Shown here piece by piece: positions 26,265-36,091 of a DNA stretch of 64,000 nucleotides. Each line of letters starts with the position of its first letter. Position 1 is the first letter of the stretch. Source of the stretch: Gamsiella multidivaricata (lineage: Eukaryota; Mortierellomycota; Mortierellomycetes; Mortierellales; Mortierellaceae); assembly GCF_025024155.1 (NCBI RefSeq), contig NW_026251750.1, positions 186,001 through 250,000 on the forward strand, written 5' to 3'. Under the pieces are notes generated by a model that saw only the letters and a list, made by a program, of their open reading frames with translations, was not told the origin of the DNA and did no database searches. The translations under genes were made by a program, and so were the position numbers.

Positions 26265-28686
26265 TTAATCCTCGTCCCAATGCTGCTTCTGCTTGGGTGC
26301 AACAGGTCCACCTGCAGCCTTCGACATGATCAACTGTTATAGAGGATAAAGAATCAAGAAGGAGTTCAGTTAGTACAGGGGCCATAACAACACAGAGCAC
26401 CAAGGCACCGCGGATTAATGTCAATAGTAGTGCCAAGAAACGTACCTGATCTACACGAAGGACGGTCATTGCGGTTTCTGTTGCGAGGCGGATGGCATGA
26501 GCCTTGGCTGACAAGACATCGTAGATACCGGCTCCATGTGCATCCAAAAGTCCATTCTTTTCACTCTCGATGTCAACACCCATCACACCGCTGTCGTCTG
26601 CATGGTGAGAGGCATACAACTTCGAAAGCACCTCCGTGGCATCCATGCCTGCGTTCTCAGCCAGCGTGCGAGGAATGACCTCAAATGCCTCGGCAAACTT
26701 CTTGATCGAGTGCTGGTTCAAACCAGGGGTTTTCTAATGGATCGAGAGAGCAAATGAGTTCTATGTCAGCATATCTGCAAACCATTGATTGTAAACAGTA
26801 GTCCGTTTCAGACAAAGCATACCTCTCCAACAGCTAACAGGCGCTTGAGGAGCTCCATCTCTGAGGCGCCAGCTCCTGGAACAAGACGAGGATCCTTGAC
26901 AAGAGCCTTGATCACATTGATACCATCATCCAAAGCGCGCTCGACATCGTCCAAATGGTTCTGCGTAGCACCACGGATGACAATTGTGGCAGTCTTTGAG
27001 ATTTCCTCCTCCTGTCTAAACACCGTAACACGGTCGCCACCAATCTCAACGCTTTCGACAATATCGCAGAATCCCATCTCCTCAGCCATGGGAGCACCGA
27101 CACGGGCTAGTGCAGTGGCACCCGTCACTCTACACAGACGTCTCAGGTCAAACTTGGACAACACCTTGACGACCATGATACCGAATCTGTTGAGGTAGTG
27201 GAGAGCGAGCTCACCAACAGCGTTACCGGTGACAACGACCTTAACACCGGCGTCAGCAATTCCCTTCAGCATACTCTCCATGTGCTTCTCCTCTCCCTTG
27301 GTGAAGTCGAGCATCTCATTGGCGTTATGAATCAAAACAGTTCCCTTAGTCTCCGTCTGGGCGACATCCAAGGGGCATGTGAAAATGGCGACCTTGGCCT
27401 TCTTAGCATTGGTAATAACACCTATTGTGATTCGAATGTACTACTGATCAGGTTCATGCAAACAAACAAAGCAGCTAATGATTGCTGGGACGCAGAGGCC
27501 CTAAACATACCCTCGGGGGAGCGACCGAAAACCATTCCTTTAACGACACGGCTCTCATAAAGACTGCTTCCCATGATCTTGACAACACGGACACTATCGA
27601 CGTTGAAAGTGGAGGCATCCTTGGGCATGACAGCAAGGGCGGCCTCGCAAACGAGATCGGTCAACATGTCTTCGTTTCCGTACTGCTTGGCAGCAATGGA
27701 CGAGCGAACAGCCTTGGCAAGGTCGTCCTTGGTCTGCACATTCTTAATTTCCTCCACCGAAAGCTCTAATTGAATGTCGAGGCATTGCAATCTGTTAAAT
27801 TCAAGCTCCAAAGTAGGCAATTTGTGATATAGGTCAAGAGCTTCACGAAGTTGCGGATGCCGCGTGGCGTACCCTCAAGAATCTCCAGAGCCTTAGTCAA
27901 AGCAACCTCGTATCCCTGAACAATGTCGCTGGGATGAAGGCCCATGCGAAGCAAGTGCTCAGCCTTTTGCAGAAGCTCTCCTGTAATGATGCTGACCAAG
28001 TTGGAGGCATCCCCCATCTATATCGGATATCAAAGGATGTACATATACCGATTGCGTTGTCAGCTTAAGTTTTCCGAGGGTGAAAAAGGCGGGCGATGAA
28101 TCCAGTCAATATTGGTTTCCATGCGATCTACCTCAGCTTCTTGTTGCTGCGAGGCCATGACCAACAACTTAGCTGCTGGGTGAACAACTTCGAGCTCGCG
28201 GATAATGGTGGCGGCATCGTTGGTCACAAAGAGCTTCTCCATGTGATTAATAATAATCTTATTGCGGCCTGCAATAGGGTTGAAAACATTGGTGGAGTGT
28301 TAGATGAGAGTGCACGCAGGCATTGGAAGTATTGGTCTTGCTACGCCATTTGAGCGTCGTGTTGTTGCACATACCATTGGGACCAAAGGAGGTACGGGTA
28401 ATCTCAGAGAGGTCATGGACAGCCGTGATGTTGCGGAGGACAGCTTCATCAACACCTTGAAGGTGCTATTGGAGAGAAATGACAGATGAAGAAGAATGAG
28501 TCAGTAATGCCTTCATCTTGGATGCGCGTTTTTTTTAAGATGCTGTGCCTTCTTTCACTGATCAGTTTCCCAGATGCTGTTCCTGGCTGTGATGCTGATC
28601 AGCGCCGATACGAGCTGATGCAGTCGTGGTTGTACCTTGTAGCCATCCTTGAGCATTTGTGTTCCCTGAGGGATGCGAAGAGCCAT
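26265..28686 (-). CDS. CCT8: Chaperonin CCT/TRiC subunit theta
   Basis: One of eight subunits of the cytosolic ring chaperonin that folds actin, tubulin and other proteins. Exons 28686-28636, 28465-28375, 28268-28132, 28017-27873, 27765-27511, 27421-26823, 26733-26446 and 26333-26265 give 544 aa. Theta-type signatures: NHMEKLFVTNDAATII, SIAAKQYGNED, ETKGTVLIHNANEML, KFDLRRLC and HSIKKFAEAFEVIPRTLAEN. The ATP-site loop that reads GDGT in most chaperonins reads GDAS here (exon 4 begins MGDASNLV). The aspartate is kept. The C terminus ends HWDED. The gene is divergent from SEC13 across 262 bp. Confidence 0.95.
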
Positions 28687-28948
28687 GGTGTCGGGGGGTT
28701 GGATGAAGCGGGAAGGTGGTGGTGAGGTTGGTCGAGTTGAGAGAAGGTGATCTCAAAAAGAAGGCCGAGGAAGCATTCATTGCTGTTGTCGTCACCAAAA
28801 AAGCAAGTCGCGCTTCGAGTGCAGGGCAGCTCTTTATTGGACCAGCACTTACCGCCTCAAAAAGGGACGACCTTTTGACGTGGCAGCTCACTTCTCTCAT
28901 CAAACCACATCCACTCCTTTCTGTCAAACAGCGACACAGACATCGACC
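28687..28948. promoter_or_regulatory. Shared divergent promoter CCT8 / SEC13
   Basis: 262 bp separate the two ATG codons. An inverted CCAAT box (ATTGG) lies at about 28836, roughly central, which would suit a bidirectional promoter. No TATA box seen. Confidence 0.6.
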
Positions 28949-30802
28949 ATGGTAAGCTATCGACAAGCTTGTTGCGGAGTCGCTTTCAACACCATCACCA
29001 CTATTGCGGCCGGGACGAGCGACGTCGTCATCACAACTGCTGGACCCTCGGCCGTTAACTCGGTCGCGTTGGAATCTTTTTTTTTTTCAGATGAAAGCAA
29101 GAAACAGGGAGCAGTATAAGGAGACAATGCCTTTTGGACTCTGGCAGGAACCCAGCATTATGGATATAGTTTTTGTACGATCGTCTGGATGGATATATTT
29201 TTCGTGCCTACACTTCCAAAGACGTCTTCAGCAATGACAGGGCAGCAGTCGACCTACGCGTGTAGTAATGGAGTCCAATTCTTCCAGGCGAAAAGTCATC
29301 TCTTGTCGTTCGTCCCCAGAACTGATCTGTACCGTTGCAATGTTGTTCCTATACAATAGGCTGCTACTCAACACACGCTGGAAACCCAGCATGAAGACAT
29401 GATTGTAAGCAATTGGAACCAATGCTTGATCTATCGCGTATCCTTTCAGCAATGGTGGCAGCAGATCAAGAACTAACATGCCACTTATGCTGTCTTTTTT
29501 TTTGGATACTTCTCGACTTTAGCATGACGCTCAATACGACTACTATGGTGAGCAAGAGCTCCTAGCTTCGCAGTTATCTTGGTTAATTGACCTCTACAGA
29601 CCTGGTCCTGGTACTAATGCATAATCTATAATCTGTTCGAAATAGGCAAGCGTCTCGCTACATGCTCGTCGGATCGCTCCATCCGCATTTTCGATGTCGA
29701 TGGCGAAAACCACCGCTTGGCAGATACCTTAAAAGGGTATGTGAAGTAGATGTGATCAGGACGAGCATGGACATGAGGTATCGGAAGAAACTTCGAAAAC
29801 TGACAGCATTTTCAAATATGGCCGATCTTTACAGGCATGAGGGACCAGTCTGGCAAATTTCCTGGGCCCATCCGAAGTTCGGCTGCATTTTGGCCTCTTG
29901 CTCGTATGACGGCAAGGTCTTTGTTTGGAGAGAGCAGAACGGTCAGTGGTCGCGTATCAAGGAGCATGCTCAGCATACCGCCTCAGGTAATTCTCACAGC
30001 AGGGGGATTTTTCTTTCTTTCTCAGGATGCAGTTGGAGCCATGAAGAATACAATGTTAAAGACCTTTATTGTACGAATAATCAGTAAACTCTGTCGCCTG
30101 GGCTCCCCATGAGCTCGGACCTCTCCTGGCCTGTGCTTCCTCGGATGGTCGGGTCTCTGTTCTTTCGTTCAAAGGTAAAGAGTTTTTCCCAGCACTCCGC
30201 TTGATCAATGGACCCATTGACCCTTCAAATTTCTGACTCGAGATGTTTTTGAATCGCTTTTAGATGACGGATCGTGGGACACTGCATTGTTGGATGCACA
30301 TGCAATTGGATGCAACTCTGTCGGATGGGCACCTGCAACTGTCCCTGGCTCGTTAATCTCGCAGGGTCCTAACAGCGGCAAGGCTCCAGTAACAAAACGC
30401 TTTTGCACTGGAGGATGCGACAACTTGGTCAAGATCTGGGCTTACAGAGAGGACACGAAGACATGGAAGGAGGAGGATGTTCTCGAGGGTCACACTGACT
30501 GGGTTCGTGATGTGGCCTGGGCCCCCAACATTGGAGTGCCCAAGAGCTACCTTGCTAGCTGCTCACAGGACAAGACTGTGCTAATCTGGACCCAAGATAC
30601 CCCGAACTCGCCCTGGCAGAAAAAGGCCCTTCGTGACGAGAAGTTTGCTGATGTGGTTTGGCGTGTGAGCTGGTCGTTGAGCGGCAATATCTTGGCGGTG
30701 TCATGCGGCGATAACAAGGTGACGCTCTGGAAGGAGAACCTGAGCGGCGAGTGGGAGTGCGTGAGCGAGATGGAGGAGAAGAACCTGGCAGGTGGAAACT
30801 AG
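28949..30802 (+). CDS. SEC13: COPII coat and nuclear pore WD40 protein SEC13
   Basis: Outer-coat subunit of COPII vesicles, paired with SEC31, and of the Y complex of nuclear pores. Exons 28949-28951, 29360-29404, 29523-29547, 29646-29736, 29835-29986, 30085-30174 and 30264-30802 sum to 945 nt (314 aa). Only the ATG lies in the first coding exon (ATG|GTAAGC). The second exon supplies [15 protein letters not shown] and the third HDAQYDYYG, matching the usual N terminus of the family. Six WD40 blades follow ([50 protein letters not shown], and so on). Confidence in the 5' end rests on splice sites and frame. An alternative ATG at 29236 does not connect in frame. Confidence 0.93.
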
Positions 30803-31800
30803 GTGATGTAGGACGATTTTCGTTTCCTTCGCCTGCTTTGAGGATAAAACGATGAAGAGATTTTTAGGAGAGTAGATACTTTTGCGTCCAATAAATATCG
30901 CAATACATACAATGCTTCAATGCCGCTGTGCATAATACTACCGTGCTCCGATATTTTCACTAGTCTTTCAACGGTGCCAGTCTACGATATGATGTGACAT
31001 GGTGCCTGTTGTCTTTGAATCGACCCTGCTAGTCCGCATGCAACTGCCTCAGCACTATGAAAGCCACTTTACCATACATTCAAAAAGGCTATGGCATGGT
31101 ATGGATGGTGGCACGTGACTCTCGCTGGTCAACGGACATGGCGTTCGGACCATTGTTGATGCCTAGAAAGAAGCACCAACGTACGAAATAATAAAATGCG
31201 AGCATCCAAGTTCAGGTCTGACAAAAAGTGTCTCGTCTTCATGTAAAAATAGGATGCACATGGGACCCAAGAACCAAGGGGAAAGAGAATAGGAAGGACC
31301 TTCCGGACGGACGAATGGGTACAGAATGCGAAACCTCCATTTTTCATTTTCAGGTACGGGCCGATGATTCTAAACGGTCTTGGAATTATATTTCAGAATA
31401 ATGAAGGCAGGTTTGACTTAACGATGCATCCCGGTAAATGTCCCAGGGGTCGGTGGAATCTAACTGGCTATCAGGGAGCAGGGCAACAGTTTAATCCGCT
31501 TGTGCTTCCCTTATAACATCGCCTTTTTCCTATCCTTTGTTCTTTTACTTTCTCCTCGCGCCCCGTCGTTATTTCCTGACGTAATTGTTCACTACTCACA
31601 ACGGTATATCCTCCACCTAACGGCCGAATCCTAACTTCATTTGCACGCACAGACACTCGGTTTCCACTACCATTCCACACCTCGCCTCATCCCATCGTCA
31701 TATCATCATCGACGACCTTTGAAACGACCTTTTGCAGCCACCTCCTAAACTCTTCTTCTTCCACAATTACGCACATACTCATTCTGACGCCCACCCCAAC
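30803..31800. other. Intergenic between SEC13 and the CRH gene
   Basis: One kilobase with the SEC13 3' UTR and the CRH promoter. Pyrimidine-rich stretches lie just upstream of the 31801 ATG. No supported gene on either strand. Confidence 0.55.
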
Positions 31801-33838
31801 ATGCGATCCCTCTCTGCGCTCGCCATCCTGGTCCTATCGACTACCGTTGCGACAGCACAGCAAGCACCACAATCCTTCCCCGAATCACTCGTCAACCCCG
31901 ATTTCGCCTTAAGCCGATCGAGGATAGTTCTCGCCAGTGATACAACTGGCTGCAAAAACTCGCCCTTTGGCGGCAACTGTCCTCAGAATGCTCCCTGCTG
32001 CAGTGGCGCTGGCTACTGTGGATCAGACCCTTCCTTCTGTGCAGAGGCGTGCCAATCCTCTGGTTCTTTTGCTCCAGATTCATGCTGGCCCTTGCCCATG
32101 GCTGTCAGCGTCCAGGATGACTTCAAGGACAAGTCCAAAATGGTCGCCGTCAAGGACTACAACGGCTTCCCCAGCACCGCAGACTGGGTCATTGACCGAT
32201 CTCCTGGCACCCTGCCTCACGCAATAATTACGGACGATGACAAGCTGCTTTTGAAGCTCAACCGAATCGAGAAACACCCCGAGACTGGCGGCGGTATCGG
32301 CGCCACTGTTCATTCAACACGCTGGATGAAATACGGCGCGATTGAAGCGCGTCTCAAGACTGCATCCAATGCCCCTGGACCCGTCTCCTCCTTTATCCTG
32401 ATTTCACCTATCTCTGGCGACGAGATCGACTTTGAGGTCGTCGGCAAGAACTTCTCGGATGTGCAGACCAACTTTTACTATAAAGTTCAGCCTGATCACG
32501 CTGTTGATTACACGAACGGTATGTACATCGACGTCGGACTCGATACCAGTGCCGATTATCACATCTACAGACTTGAGTGGACTGAGACCGAGATGAAGTG
32601 GTACTTTGACGGAGACCTCAAGCGCACGGCCACAGCTGCCGATTCCGCCGGAAAGTACCCTGATACCCCCATGAGAGTCGCCTTTGGTCTTTGGGATGGA
32701 GGCTATGGAGAACCAGGTAAGACGAAAACTCAAAAATCAAATGGGCCTCCTGGGAATTACCTATGGCGTAGCTATACGCACGTTTTTATTTTCATTCCCC
32801 GCTTGCTTGCGTTTTGAGTTACAATATGAATTCCTTATGCCGATCCACAATTGGACAGAAAAACCGATTTATTCATGGCCGACCAGCAACTGAGAAAATG
32901 GGCGCGAGACAAGGGTGTTTCCAGATGTTCTTGTAACATTTATGGACAGGCGTCCAGGAAAGGGACAGAAATAATCCAGAGCATAATTAGCAACCTGGCG
33001 CCTGTCTCGTTAGTTGGCTATTCTTTTTCCTGTGCTTCCATGCTTTCCTATCGTCTCGTTTACGCCAAAACATACTATTTTACGCGATCGACGAGGGGAA
33101 TAAGGGTTGCCGCTGAGGGCGTCGTGCAGCACCTTAATTCTGTACCTTGGTCCGACTGATTTCTATTTTTGAGCCAAACCCGCCCTTGTTCTTTTTCAGT
33201 TGAGAGCGCTTGGATTATCGCTGCATCCCCTCCACGCGTTCCATTCTCTGGCCAATCTGCACTCTATGCTTTCGTGGCTGTCTTGGGCGTAAAATTTACT
33301 CGGCAATGCGAATAATGTCTCGTCTTTCAACTTTGTTCCTGCATTTGGCGGCCTTCCAACACTCTATACCAACTGACACAGGAGAAAGACATGGGCACAG
33401 TGTCAATTCTATTTTCAGGGCCATCGTCATCCTCTGTGTCAGATTCTTTGTTCCTAACAATCTGCACTTCTTTTAATACATGATATAGGCACCGCTGACT
33501 GGGCTGGCCGCAACACATCGTACGAACCCAATGATCAACGCGAGTACCAGATGTTGGTCGACTGGGTCAAGATCGCGCCTCAATATCCCGACAACTCAAC
33601 GGAGCCTTGGCCAGGCTCCAAGTACCTGCAGCAGATGGAAAATGGCACCAATGGTGGTAGCGGAAAGAACGGAGGTGTGAATGACGACGGCTCCAGTGGT
33701 AGCACTGGCAACGGAGGTAGCAATGGCAACGGTGGCAGCGGCAATTGGAGGAATGCGGCCCCGGGTCTTGTTGCCTATATGGGTGGAAATGCTGTGGTTG
33801 CCGTCTTTGCTGCGGTCGCAACCGCGTTCTTTACATAG
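31801..33838 (+). CDS. GH16 chitin-glucan crosslinking enzyme, GPI type (CRH family)
   Basis: Cell-wall transglycosylase expected to link chitin to beta-glucan at the outer membrane face. Exons 31801-32716 and 33489-33838 sum to 1266 nt (421 aa). A signal peptide covers about residues 1-20 (MRSLSALAILVL, cut after ATAQ). Residues 58-100 are a Cys-rich chitin-binding-like module (CCSGAGYCGS). The GH16 catalytic motif DEIDFE is at 207-212, with Glu208 and Glu212 as nucleophile and acid/base and Asp210 between. WYFDGDLKR and FGLWDGG follow. A Gly/Ser/Asn-rich linker leads to a hydrophobic C terminus (VAVFAAVATAFFT), as in GPI-anchored proteins. The single intron is 772 nt, the longest found here. 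The stop is only 30 bp from a DNA transposon. Confidence 0.92.
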
Positions 33839-33870
33839 GTGTCTAACCGTATTTGTTGTCCCACAGCCTA

Positions 33871-33959
33871 CACTCTTTTTTTCGATTTGCCGTATTTTCA
33901 CTATGGCAAATGCGGTATTTCACTGAATTAAAATATATACTCGTGGGTATTCAATCGAT
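33871..33959 (+). repeat. Left terminal inverted repeat of the pogo-like element
   Basis: Pairs with 36001-36089. It contains a central TTTGCC...GGCAAA palindromic portion (GATTTGCCGTATTTTC then TATGGCAAATGCGGTA) that could be transposase binding sites. Confidence 0.9.
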
Positions 33960-33961
33960 TT

Positions 33962-35877
33962 TTAATTTTGCATGGAATTACGGATAACAAATCGTGCGGT
34001 CGCTCGAGCCTTTGGGTCGTCGCTTGCAAGCCAAGTCTCCACCTTCATCACCAAGCTCTCTGCTCCGAATGTGACCTTGAACAGGCTGTAATCGTCGGAA
34101 TCGATGGAGGAACTCCGTTCTCGTTCTCGTGGCGTAAATAGAGCTTCTCTCATGGCCAACTTCTCGCGCACCGCCTTTCTTATCTCCTCTCCCAGATCCT
34201 GCGCATCCTTCTGGTTCTTTTCAAGGTTAAAGTTGAACCTTTCTCCGTCCAAGGCCGATGCAATAAAACGAAGAAGTGTCGCTTCGTTTGTTGTTTGGCT
34301 GTCTCTGCGACTGGTGGATATATGGGTTGTCGCTCTTGCACACCTGCCGATCTCTCCTCGAGATTGTCAGCCATCATCCTAGGAAGAACCTTCGTGGTGC
34401 GAAAACATTGTCGTAGTGTTGAAGCCTTCACTTGCGACCATGCATATGGGATTAAACTCTACGCCTCGCCGTTGGTGACTTTCGCTCCATGGGCATATTT
34501 CTTTACAATCGCCTGGTTGGTGAGCATCTCGACGTATTGTCGCTTGAAAACGCTAATAACGCCAGCATCCAATGGTTGGGTGACAGATTTCAAGTTTGCT
34601 GGAAGACGTTCAAGACGAAGGCGTGTCCACTTCTGCCTTGTCAACGGGTCGATGTTGCCAATGCCGCTGTGTGCTCCACAGGAGTCGAAGAGAAGAAGAC
34701 TTGGTGCAGAGAGACTGGTGTCGAGAAGATGAAGCCACCCCTCAAAGAGCTGCTGGGTCATGTATCCCTTTGCATGCCTTATCGAGGTAATGGGGACTTG
34801 CTTGCATTGCTCAATGCCTCGAGCAAGATGCTCGCCTAAAGTATCAAAACAGAGCGAAACATAGGAATGAAATTACAGATCTTGTTTATGTGGTGCAGCG
34901 AGTTTATATATATACTTACCAATAACGAGCGGCCTCAACGCCGGTATATTTACTTTTCGTGCAAGTGAAGAACCAGTGGCATTGATACAAAAGAGAACTG
35001 ACACCCGAGAGCCAGTTCCTCTTGTAGCCTTGGCACCCCTTTTGAGCTCTGGGGTGCTATAGGAGCGGGCGGGCACCTCCAGCAGATACATCCCTGTCTC
35101 GTCGCAATTGTAGATATCTTCAGGGTTGTATTCGGAGCAGATCTTGCGGATCTCGGCCATCCTTGGTTCGATTGCTTGCATGTCGACAGCGCCCGCCTCG
35201 CCTTTGAGATTGAAACTTGCGACGCAGTATTCTTCCTTCATCCGAGAGAGCCATGATGCTGTGAAGGACATGGTACGACCAAGTGACATGCTTTCAGGAG
35301 CAATATCATCGACAAGCACATGGAAAATGGTTTCAGCTGCAGCCTGGAGTTGACGACCACTGATAATACCACTATCCTTTCGCACTTCGATCAGCCAGTC
35401 ATAAACAGCCTGATCAATCAAGTATCGTACCAGCATGGATTGATCGTCAGAAAGCTTGCATTTATTGCCTCGACCATGGAACACATCGTACTTGATCTTG
35501 TCGTAATCCTCGTCCTATTGCTTAATCGAATCTCGATGGATATCTGCTTGTACAAATGAATGAAAGTTGGTGGGCGTCACTCTAACACCCTTCTTCTGCC
35601 GGAGGTGGCGATAAATCTCCACGAGCTCCATACGATACCGAAGAGGAAACCCTTTTCCTCGATATTTACGGAGGTCAGTCGCCTGCGAAGGTTGACTTTT
35701 TAGAGATGAGCCAGCTCGTGCTTCTGCAAGCAGTGCACGGTGCAAGAGAGTTGGCGCGTCCTCACTTGCACTAGCAGAAGAGGCATTGTTTCCACTACCC
35801 TTAAGGGTGATGTCGGTGAGGGGCAAGCGTTGTGAGCGGGGGTTGGTGCCAGAACTGGTTGTTCTATGCTTTGGCAT
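33962..35877 (-). pseudogene. pogo/Tigger transposase (CENP-B HTH, DDE_1) relic
   Basis: Reading starts MPKHRTTSSGTN at 35877. An N-terminal helix-turn-helix-like region and a CENP-B type HTH (VYDWLIEVRKDSG, then SGRQLQ) are followed by the DDE_1 core. The first Asp is in YNCDETGMYLLEVP, the second in LLFDSCGAHSG and the third in TQPLDAGVISVFK. Pieces join at 34914 (GT donor) and about 34840 (AG acceptor). Defects: a TAG at 35521-35523, which could be removed by a very short (39-nt) GT-AG intron; an in-frame TAG at 34459-34461; and a frame change near 34260, after which the C terminus (DGERFNFNLEKNQ) continues. The triad is intact but the frame is not. Confidence 0.85.
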
Positions 35878-36000
35878 CTTGGATAAAGAGGTGAGAATGG
35901 GACGTGAGAAAGCGGATGAGAGAAGAGTGTGTGTGAGAATATACTATTGCTGATGAAGATATAAGGCAAACTCTGCGAGGATATAAAGTATATCTGATGT

Positions 36001-36089
36001 ATCGATTGAATACCTACGAGCATATATTTTAATTCAGTGAAATACCGCATTTGCCATAGTGAAAATACGGCAAATCGAAAAAAAGAGTG
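36001..36089 (-). repeat. Right terminal inverted repeat of the pogo-like element
   Basis: Inverted copy of 33871-33959, followed by the TA target duplication at 36090-36091. Confidence 0.9.
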
Positions 36090-36091
36090 TA

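Larger units (their letters stand above)
33871..36089 (-). mobile_element. pogo/Tigger-like DNA transposon with 89-bp TIRs
   Basis: The two ends (33871-33959 and 36001-36089) are inverted repeats of 89 bp that I align with only two mismatches, starting CACTCTTTTTTTCGATTTGC. Both are flanked by TA (33869-33870 and 36090-36091), the target duplication of the Tc1/mariner/pogo superfamily. The 2219-bp element carries one transposase relic on the minus strand. The near-identical ends suggest a fairly recent insertion. The transposase, however, has stop and frame defects, so movement would need a helper. Confidence 0.93.

Noticed and set aside
29236..29275. Alternative SEC13 start (ATG at 29236)
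   Set aside because: It meets a stop quickly and has no donor that joins exon 29523 in frame, whereas 28949 plus 29360-29404 gives the known N terminus.
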